A DNA stretch of 5,831 nucleotides, taken from NCBI GenBank assembly GCA_012837465.1, contig DURG01000143.1:1-5831 (forward strand), written 5' to 3'. The notes below the pieces were generated by a model. It was given only the letters and a program-made list of their open reading frames with translations, did not search any database and had not been told where the DNA came from. The position numbers and the translations under genes are program-made. Shown one piece after another: positions 1-4,752 of the stretch (its first letter is position 1; each line of letters starts with the position of its first letter). This DNA is from Propionibacterium sp. Its GTDB lineage: Bacteria > Actinomycetota > Actinomycetes > Propionibacteriales > Propionibacteriaceae.

Positions 1-512
1 ATGGGCGTCGGGGTGCCCGCGGGGTGGTCCCCGCCGTCGAGTTGGCCGACGAGGTGGGCTAGCAGCGGGGTGACGACGGCCATCGTGTCGCGCACGCCGC
101 CCGTCGAGCCGGGGGCATTGATCACCACGGCGCGTCGGGCGTCCTCGAAGGACACCACGCCCGCGACTCCGCGGCTGAGCAGCGCCATCGGCGTGTGCTC
201 CGCGCCCCTGCGGCGCACCTCCTCCATCAGGCCGGGCACCTCGTAGTCGACGAGTTCGCTGGTGACGTCGACCGTCACGTCGCGCGGGCTGACCCCGGTG
301 CCGCCGGTGGTGACCACGACGCGGGCACCCTGCGTCACCGCCGTCCAGATGGCCAGCCGGATCTGCTCCGCATCGTCCGGCACCACGACCCGATCCGCGA
401 CGGTGAAGCCGGCCCCGGTCAGCGCATCCGCCGCGATCGGGCCGGAACGATCCTCGTAGACCCCGTCGGAGGCGCGGTCGGAGCAGGTGATGACGGCTGC
501 GGCGTGGCTCAT
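1..512 (-). CDS. mogA: MogA/MoaB-family molybdopterin adenylyltransferase (3' end outside window)
   Basis: This gene encodes a cytoplasmic enzyme of molybdenum cofactor synthesis. The family activates molybdopterin by adenylylation before molybdate insertion. About 170 residues are visible. They begin MSHAAAVITCSDRASDG, the usual first strand and loop of the fold. The family signature TTGGTGVSPRD lies at residues 68-78, and PGLMEEVRR at 93-101. A second nucleotide/pterin-binding loop, NAPGSTGG, is at 132-139. The ATG at 512 is the first possible start, because an in-frame TAG lies four codons upstream (522-524). No Shine-Dalgarno sequence precedes it, which fits a leaderless message. The frame is still open at base 1, after a Gly/Pro/Thr-rich stretch following GGDH near residue 160. 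Single-domain members usually end about there, so the gene either stops just outside the window or continues into a fused domain; MoaE is one possibility. MogA and MoaB cannot be told apart from sequence alone. Its divergence from modABC supports the role. Confidence 0.93.
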   Translation of the reverse strand, partial: MSHAAAVITCSDRASDGVYEDRSGPIAADALTGAGFTVADRVVVPDDAEQIRLAIWTAVTQGARVVVTTGGTGVSPRDVTVDVTSELVDYEVPGLMEEVRRRGAEHTPMALLSRGVAGVVSFEDARRAVVINAPGSTGGVRDTMAVVTPLLAHLVGQLDGGDHPAGTPTP

Positions 513-518
513 GGGCTC

Positions 519-524
519 AGGCTA
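519..524 (-). promoter_or_regulatory. Candidate -10 box of mogA, leaderless arrangement
   Basis: On the minus strand TAGCCT is followed by six bases and then the mogA ATG at 512. This fits the actinobacterial TANNNT -10 consensus, with transcription starting at or very near the A of the start codon. The absence of a Shine-Dalgarno sequence supports a leaderless transcript. No good -35 hexamer stands at 17-18 bases; TTGGTC at 550-545 would need a 20-base spacer. The call is inferred from spacing and consensus only. Confidence 0.45.
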
Positions 525-530
525 GGGCAT

Positions 531-552
531 GACCAACAAAGTTGGACCAACT
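531..552. promoter_or_regulatory. Candidate operator: two interlocking inverted repeats
   Basis: CCAAC-AAA-GTTGG (533-545) is a perfect inverted repeat with 5-base arms. It shares its right arm with AGTTGG-A-CCAACT (540-552), a perfect inverted repeat with 6-base arms around base 546. As a result GACCAAC is also directly repeated at 531-537 and 545-551, with a period of 14 bases. The block is AT-richer than its surroundings and is the only such structure in the mogA/modA spacer. Relative to the proposed starts it sits over the -35 region of mogA and at about -48 of modA. It does not resemble the TA-rich ModE operator of enterobacteria. The binding protein is unknown. Confidence 0.5.
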
Positions 553-580
553 CCGTCACCGTGGCCCGGGGGCCGTGGGA

Positions 581-586
581 TAGGGT
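581..586 (+). promoter_or_regulatory. Candidate -10 box of modABC (overlaps a possible weak RBS)
   Basis: TAGGGT is followed by seven bases and then the modA ATG at 594, so transcription could start on the A of the start codon and give a leaderless message. The same bases contain AGGG (582-585), which lies eight bases before the ATG and could instead be a weak ribosome binding site. Both readings cannot apply to one transcript. No clear -35 hexamer is visible at the expected distance around 557-564, so an activator may be needed. Confidence 0.4.
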
Positions 587-593
587 CACGTCC

Positions 594-1307
594 ATGACGC
601 AGCGCCTGGCCCTCCTCGTGGCCGGCGCTGCCCTCATCCTCCCGCTCGCCGCGTGCTCGCCCGCCCCTGACGGGCCCACCGTGTTCGCCGCCTCGTCGCT
701 CAGCGGCGTGTTGCCGGGGATCGAACCCGAGGCCAGCTACTCCTTCGACGGCTCGTCCGGCCTCGTCGACCAGATCGCGGGCGGCGCCCCCGCCGACGTG
801 TTCGCCTCTGCGGATCAGCGCACCATGGAGCGCGCCGTCTCGGAGGGCCTCATCGACGGCGAACCGCGGATGTTCGCCACCAACCACCTCGTGCTCATCG
901 TTGCCAAGGACAACCCGGCGGGCGTGACCGGCTTCGACGCGTCCCTCGACGGCGTGAAGCTGGTCGTGTGCGCCACAGAGGTGCCGTGCGGGGCCGCCAC
1001 CCAGCGGCTGGCGGAGGCCAACGGGCTGACGCTCATGCCCGTGTCCGAGGAGACCAAGGTCGCCGACGTACTCGGCAAGGTCGTCTCGGGCGAGGCGGAT
1101 GCGGGGCTCGTCTACGCCACCGATGCGGCCGGCTCCGACGCCGTTGAGGCCATCGACGTGCCCGGCGCCGAGGATGACCCCAACACCTACTGGGTCGCCG
1201 TCGTCAAGGGAGCCGCCCACGCCGAGGCCGCCCGCGCGTACGTGGACAGCCTCGTGGGCGAATGGGGCGACGACCTCCAGCACTTCGGGTTCGGGCCGCC
1301 ACTATGA
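594..1307 (+). CDS. modA: Molybdate ABC transporter substrate-binding lipoprotein ModA
   Basis: This is the extracytoplasmic molybdate (and probably tungstate) receptor, predicted at 237 residues and anchored to the outer face of the membrane by lipid. The signal peptide has a short basic start (MTQR), a hydrophobic core at residues 5-19 and a lipobox LAAC with lipidated Cys21. Family motifs follow: FAASSL (31-36) and DGSSGL (52-57), whose serines bind the oxyanion; GAPADVFASAD (64-74); VPCGAAT (130-136); ETKVADVL (153-160); and GLVYATDA (171-178), with the Tyr that completes the site. The ATG at 594 was chosen because the signal peptide starts there, although the frame stays open to about base 195. 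The segment between the first two ligand loops is several residues shorter than in Escherichia coli ModA. Cys126 and Cys132 are the only cysteines besides Cys21. The stop overlaps the modB start as ATGA. Confidence 0.95.
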   Translation: MTQRLALLVAGAALILPLAACSPAPDGPTVFAASSLSGVLPGIEPEASYSFDGSSGLVDQIAGGAPADVFASADQRTMERAVSEGLIDGEPRMFATNHLVLIVAKDNPAGVTGFDASLDGVKLVVCATEVPCGAATQRLAEANGLTLMPVSEETKVADVLGKVVSGEADAGLVYATDAAGSDAVEAIDVPGAEDDPNTYWVAVVKGAAHAEAARAYVDSLVGEWGDDLQHFGFGPPL

Positions 1308-2077
1308 GCATCCCACGCTGGGCCTGGGTGCCGTTCGGGGTGGCGCTGGCGCTGCTGGCCGTCCCCATCCTGGGGCTGCTCGTCCGCGCTCCCTGGACCC
1401 GCCTGCCTGAACTCCTGACCTCCGAGAGAGCGCTCGACGCGCTCGGCCTCAGCCTCGCCAGCTGCGTAGTCTCCACCCTCCTCGTCCTCATCATCGGGAC
1501 GCCGACGGCGTTGGTGCTGGCCCGCTCGACGGGGCGGTGGACCGGCTGGGTGCGCACGCTCGTGACCGTGCCCATGGTGCTGCCGCCGGTCGTCGCCGGC
1601 CTGGCCCTGCTGACCACGCTCGGCCGCCGCGGCCTCCTCGGCCAGCACCTGTCCGTAGTGGGCATCGAGATCGGCTTCACCACCGCGGCCGTCGTCGTCG
1701 CGCAGACCTTCGTCGCGCTCCCGTTCCTCGTGGTCTCGCTGGAGGGCGCCATCCGCACCGCCGGGGGCGACTACGAGCGCGCCGCGGCCCACCTCGGGGC
1801 CAGCCCCACCCGCACGTTCCTCACCGTGACCATGCCGGTGCTCGCTCCGGCAGTCGCCAGCGGCACCGCCCTCGCGTTCGCCCGCGCGCTGGGGGAGTTC
1901 GGCGCCACCCTCACCTTCGCCGGCTCGCTGCAGGGCGTCACCCGCACGCTGCCGCTCGAGATCTACCTCCTCCGCGAGACCGACACCGACCTCGCGCTCG
2001 CGCTGGCCGTGGTGCTGCTCGCCGTGGCCGCGGTCATCGTCGGGCTGTCCCAACGGCTGAGGGGCGCCCATGGCTGA
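1304..2077 (+). CDS. modB: Molybdate ABC transporter permease ModB
   Basis: This is the integral membrane subunit that carries molybdate across the cytoplasmic membrane, normally as a homodimer with ModC. It has 257 residues, close to the usual bacterial ModB length. Hydrophobic segments lie at about 10-28, 47-73, 84-104, 124-146, 178-200 and 229-247. The motif VPMVLPPVVAGLALL (89-103) is typical of ModB. The cytoplasmic EAA-type coupling loop is at about 156-181, with AAAHLGASPTRTFLTVTMP in it, and contacts the ATPase. The late stretch RALGEFGATLTFAG (194-207) followed by LPLEIYLL is also characteristic of ModB/CysT-type permeases. The start at 1304 forms an ATGA overlap with the modA stop. 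There is no good Shine-Dalgarno sequence, so translation is probably coupled to modA. The last eight bases overlap modC. Confidence 0.95.
   Translation: MSIPRWAWVPFGVALALLAVPILGLLVRAPWTRLPELLTSERALDALGLSLASCVVSTLLVLIIGTPTALVLARSTGRWTGWVRTLVTVPMVLPPVVAGLALLTTLGRRGLLGQHLSVVGIEIGFTTAAVVVAQTFVALPFLVVSLEGAIRTAGGDYERAAAHLGASPTRTFLTVTMPVLAPAVASGTALAFARALGEFGATLTFAGSLQGVTRTLPLEIYLLRETDTDLALALAVVLLAVAAVIVGLSQRLRGAHG
2059..2064 (+). promoter_or_regulatory. Ribosome binding site of modC, inside the end of modB
   Basis: GAGGGG ends five bases before the ATG at 2070. It supports that start codon over later candidates and places the modC initiation signal inside the last codons of modB, as expected for translational coupling. 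Confidence 0.6.
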
Positions 2078-3122
2078 CGCGGTGCGGATCGACGCGACGG
2101 TGGCCGCCCGCGGCCTCGACCTCGCGGTCGGCATCCCCGAGGGCCGGACGGTCGCGGTCGTGGGGCCGAACGGGGCGGGCAAGTCCAGCCTCATCGAACT
2201 CATCGCCGGCGGGCTGCTGCCCGACACCGGCACCGTCAGCCTCCGCGGGCGCGAACTGTCCTCACCGAAGCGGGCCGTGCCCATGCACCAACGCCCCTTC
2301 GGCCACCTGGAGCAGCGCGCGCTCCTCTTCCCGCACCTCTCGGTGCTCGACAACGTGGCCTTCGGCCCTCGCGCTCGTGGCGTCTCGAAGCAAGCGGCCC
2401 GCCAGCGGGCCCGGGCCGAACTCGAGGCCGTCGGCCTGGCCGGCCTCGCAGGGCGCCGCCCGTCGCAACTGTCCGGCGGGCAGGCGCAGCGCGTCGCCCT
2501 GGCTCGGGCGCTGGCCATCGACCCCGAGGTGGTGCTCCTCGATGAGCCCTTCGCCGCGCTGGACGCCACCGTCACCCCCGAACTGCGCCGCCTGCTCCGT
2601 GCGCGACTCCGTGGCCTCACCGCACTGCTCGTCACCCACGACTTCCTCGACGTGGTGGCGCTGGCCGACCACGCCGTCGAACTGGATCGGGGCTCGGTCG
2701 TGGGGGAGGGACCCGTCGAGGCCATGGCGCAGAGCCCGGCCACCGAGTTCCTCGCCGGGTTCGTGGGCCTCAACCTGCTGCGCGGCGAGGCGCTCGACGG
2801 CGAACTTGCCCTGGGCGGCGGGGTCGCCGTCGCGGGGCTCGCGGAGGGCGACCTGCCCGACGGTGAGGCGCGCGCCGTCTTCCCTCCCACCGCCGTTTCG
2901 GTGTTCCGGGCGGCGCCGCACGGTTCACCGCGCAACGAGTTGCCCGCCGTCGTCGAGGGGATCGAGGACCGCTGGCCGGTGCAGCGGGTGACGCTGAACG
3001 TGGCGGGACAGCGGCTGGCCGCCGACCTCACCCCCGGCGCCGTGCGCGAACTCGGGCTCGCGAGGGGCGACCACGTGGTGGCGGTGTTGAAGGCCACGCA
3101 GGTGTCCCTGCACCGCGGCTAG
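2070..3122 (+). CDS. modC: Molybdate ABC transporter ATP-binding protein ModC
   Basis: This cytoplasmic ATPase powers ModB. It has 350 residues, the usual size for a ModC with a C-terminal regulatory domain. The ABC domain carries Walker A GPNGAGKSS (32-40), Q-loop Gln82 in LEQRALLFPHL, signature LSGGQ (134-138), Walker B VVLLDEP (154-160) with catalytic Glu159, D-loop AALD (162-165) and H-loop His190. Residues about 288-348 form a TOBE/Mop-type domain, starting RNELPAVVEGIED and ending with the alternating VVAVLKATQVSLH strand. In this family that domain binds molybdate and can inhibit transport when the cell is replete. The start overlaps modB by eight bases and has a good ribosome binding site. 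All catalytic motifs are intact. Sulfate/CysA-type ATPases share the ABC part, but the modA and modB neighbours settle the assignment. The stop codon lies in a CTAG shared with the converging gene. Confidence 0.95.
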   Translation: MADAVRIDATVAARGLDLAVGIPEGRTVAVVGPNGAGKSSLIELIAGGLLPDTGTVSLRGRELSSPKRAVPMHQRPFGHLEQRALLFPHLSVLDNVAFGPRARGVSKQAARQRARAELEAVGLAGLAGRRPSQLSGGQAQRVALARALAIDPEVVLLDEPFAALDATVTPELRRLLRARLRGLTALLVTHDFLDVVALADHAVELDRGSVVGEGPVEAMAQSPATEFLAGFVGLNLLRGEALDGELALGGGVAVAGLAEGDLPDGEARAVFPPTAVSVFRAAPHGSPRNELPAVVEGIEDRWPVQRVTLNVAGQRLAADLTPGAVRELGLARGDHVVAVLKATQVSLHRG

Positions 3123-3799
3123 TCGGGAACGATGACGCCGTCGAGGAGTCGGACGACGCGGTCGGCGCGCTGCATCAGCAACGGGTCGTGCGTGGACACG
3201 ATCGTGGCGATCCCCAGCTCGTGGGTGAGCTCGACGATGAGGTCCATGATCGTGGCCGCGGTCTCGGAATCGAGCTGACCGGTGGGTTCGTCGGCGATGA
3301 GGATGTCCGGGCGGCCCACGAGGGCCCGCGCCACGCCCACCCGCTGCTGCTGACCTCCGGAGAGCTCGTACGGGCGCTGCTTGGCGTGCCGGGCGAGCCC
3401 GACGCGCTCCAGCATCGCGGCGACCCGTTCATCTCGCTCCCTCGCGGCCGTGGCGACCAGGCGCAGCGGGACCTCCACGTTCTCCGCGGCCGAGAGCACC
3501 GGCACCAGGCCGAAGCTCTGGAACACGTAGCCGATCCGCTCGCGGCGGGTGGTGAGCACCTCGGCCTCGGGCAACTCGCTCAGCACCCGCCCGTCTTCGA
3601 GCACCACCTCGCCGCCCGTGGGCCGGTCCAACCCGCCGAGCAGGTTGAGCAGTGTGGTCTTCCCCGAGCCCGAGGGCCCGGTCACCACCGTCAACTGCCC
3701 GGCGTGCGCCTCGATGCTGACGCCGTCGAGCGCGTGGACGGCGGTCTCGCCCTCACCGAACACGCGGGTCAGGCCCCGCCCTGCCACCCGTGCGGTCAT
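3119..3799 (-). CDS. ABC transporter ATP-binding protein, MacB/LolD type (second ATPase of operon)
   Basis: This is a compact 226-residue ATPase of the MacB/LolD/FtsE group, which works with FtsX-like permeases, often in extrusion of lipids, peptides or drugs or in mechanotransmission. Motifs: Walker A GPSGSGKTT (41-49), Q-loop Gln94 in YVFQSFGLVP, signature LSGGQ (146-150), Walker B ILIADEP (166-172) with Glu171, GQLDSE D-loop (174-179) and H-loop His204. The VFQSFGLVP and ADEPTGQLDSE stretches are typical of this group. The start at 3799 has a strong AGGAGG (3807-3812) seven bases upstream and forms an ATGA overlap with the preceding ATPase gene. There is no C-terminal extension: the protein ends about 20 residues after the H-loop. 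It probably pairs with the upstream ATPase under the same permease. The substrate cannot be read from the sequence. The TAG stop lies in the CTAG shared with modC. Confidence 0.93.
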   Translation of the reverse strand: MTARVAGRGLTRVFGEGETAVHALDGVSIEAHAGQLTVVTGPSGSGKTTLLNLLGGLDRPTGGEVVLEDGRVLSELPEAEVLTTRRERIGYVFQSFGLVPVLSAAENVEVPLRLVATAARERDERVAAMLERVGLARHAKQRPYELSGGQQQRVGVARALVGRPDILIADEPTGQLDSETAATIMDLIVELTHELGIATIVSTHDPLLMQRADRVVRLLDGVIVPD

Positions 3800-4752
3800 C
3801 GCCGTGCCTCCTCGTCATCGGCCGCGCCCCGGCGCGCAGCCTGTTCGTTGGGCCAGACCCCGACGTGGCCGGATTCCCGGGTGACGCGCACGCGGTCGTG
3901 CAATCCGAGGTCCTCCACGTGGGTGGCGGGCAGTTGCAGGCGGCCGTTGCGGTCGATGACCGAGTACTCCTCGGCGATCTGGCGCTCGGTGCCGTCGGCG
4001 TCGTGCACGGTGCGGCGCAGCACCTCGGTGGAGGTGCGGCCGTCGCGGATCTGGACTGTGCGGGCCACGTGGTCGCTGACCGTCGGGTCGTGCGTCACGA
4101 TCAGCACGGTGGTGCCGAGCTCGGCTGCGGCCGCACGCATGATGTCGAGCACCGCGGCCGAGTTCTCCTCGTCGAGCTCGCCGGTGGGTTCGTCCGCGAG
4201 CAGCACGGCGGGTGAGTTGGCCAGCGCCGTGGCGATCGCGACGCGCTGCTGCTGGCCTCCCGACATCTCACTGGGGCGTCGGCCTGCGACGCCTCCCACC
4301 TCGAGGAGGTCGAGCAGTTCGTGGGCGCGGGCGCGGCGATCCTTCCGGTTGGCGATCACCATCGGCAGGGCCACATTCTCCTCGGCCGTCAGGAACGGCA
4401 GGAGGTTGCGGGAGGTCTGCTGGAACACGAAGCCGACGGTGTGGCGCCGAAAATCGATGCGCTGGCGGCGGTTCATCGTGCCCAGGTCCTGCCCCGCGAC
4501 CCGGGCTCGCCCGCCGGTGGGTTTGTCGAGCCCCGAGAGGATGTTGAGCAGCGTCGACTTGCCGGAGCCCGAGGCGCCGATGACGGCCACGACCTCGCCT
4601 GGGTCGACGGTGAGGCTCAGCCCCTGCAGCGCCTGCACCTCGATGCCCTCGGTGACGTGGATGCGCACCAGGTCCTCGCACCAGATGTCGGGGCCTGAGT
4701 GGGTGCGCTCGGCGGCGGGTACCGCCCGCCTGGCGGTGGTCGGTTCGGTCAT
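3796..4752 (-). CDS. ABC transporter ATP-binding protein, MacB/LolD type, with AbrB-like C-terminal tail
   Basis: This is a 318-residue ATPase, about 90 residues longer than its operon partner. After a 20-residue polar N-terminal stretch the ABC domain carries Walker A GASGSGKST (59-67), Q-loop Gln111/112 in FVFQQ, signature MSGGQ (163-167), Walker B VLLADEP (183-189) with Glu188, GELDEE (191-196) and H-loop His221. All motifs are intact. The chain continues through a charged linker (about 236-262) into residues 263-301, which read VIDRNGRLQLP, then DLGLHDRVRV and HVGVWP. That pattern matches the SpoVT/AbrB swapped-hairpin domain (D..GR..LP...LG...V.V...G...). The role of the tail is unknown: it could mediate dimerisation, sense state or bind DNA. 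The ATG at 4752 has GGAG (4760-4763) seven bases upstream and an ATGA overlap with the permease stop. The frame stays open to 5013, but that extension lies inside the permease gene and is Arg/Ala-rich. Confidence 0.93.
   Translation of the reverse strand: MTEPTTARRAVPAAERTHSGPDIWCEDLVRIHVTEGIEVQALQGLSLTVDPGEVVAVIGASGSGKSTLLNILSGLDKPTGGRARVAGQDLGTMNRRQRIDFRRHTVGFVFQQTSRNLLPFLTAEENVALPMVIANRKDRRARAHELLDLLEVGGVAGRRPSEMSGGQQQRVAIATALANSPAVLLADEPTGELDEENSAAVLDIMRAAAAELGTTVLIVTHDPTVSDHVARTVQIRDGRTSTEVLRRTVHDADGTERQIAEEYSVIDRNGRLQLPATHVEDLGLHDRVRVTRESGHVGVWPNEQAARRGAADDEEARR
3850..3966 (-). other. SpoVT/AbrB-like domain fused to the C-terminus of the ABC ATPase
   Basis: These codons encode residues 263-301 of the first ATPase. 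Key positions are Asp267, Gly270, Arg271, Leu274, Pro275, Leu282, Gly283, Leu284, Asp286, Val288 and Val290, then Gly295 and a final hydrophobic strand VGVWP (297-301). The spacing of D-x-x-G-R-x-x-L-P, L-G-L and the closing strand agrees with the AbrB/MazE/SpoVT fold. The assignment is by pattern only. A TOBE-like beta domain is a possible alternative, but the GRLQLP core fits AbrB better. Confidence 0.55.

Noticed and set aside
195..593. Upstream extension of the modA frame
   Set aside because: It would cover mogA in antisense and bury the lipoprotein signal peptide, which begins exactly at the ATG at 594.
513..593. Molybdenum-cofactor riboswitch or ModE operator in the spacer
   Set aside because: The 81 bases are too few for a Moco aptamer plus platform, and no TA-rich ModE-type palindrome is present.
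522..1283. 253-codon minus-strand frame opposite modA
   Set aside because: It is Gly/Arg/His-rich with no domain, and it is antisense to a clear lipoprotein gene. It would also cross the divergent promoter region.
1187..3097. 636-codon open frame on the minus strand opposite modB and modC
   Set aside because: It is a high-GC shadow: the product is rich in Arg, Ala, Ser and Pro without any recognisable domain, while the plus strand encodes complete ModB and ModC with all family motifs.
3100..3160. Bidirectional terminator at the modC / ATPase junction
   Set aside because: Only short GC complementarities are visible, with no stable hairpin followed by a T-run on either strand.
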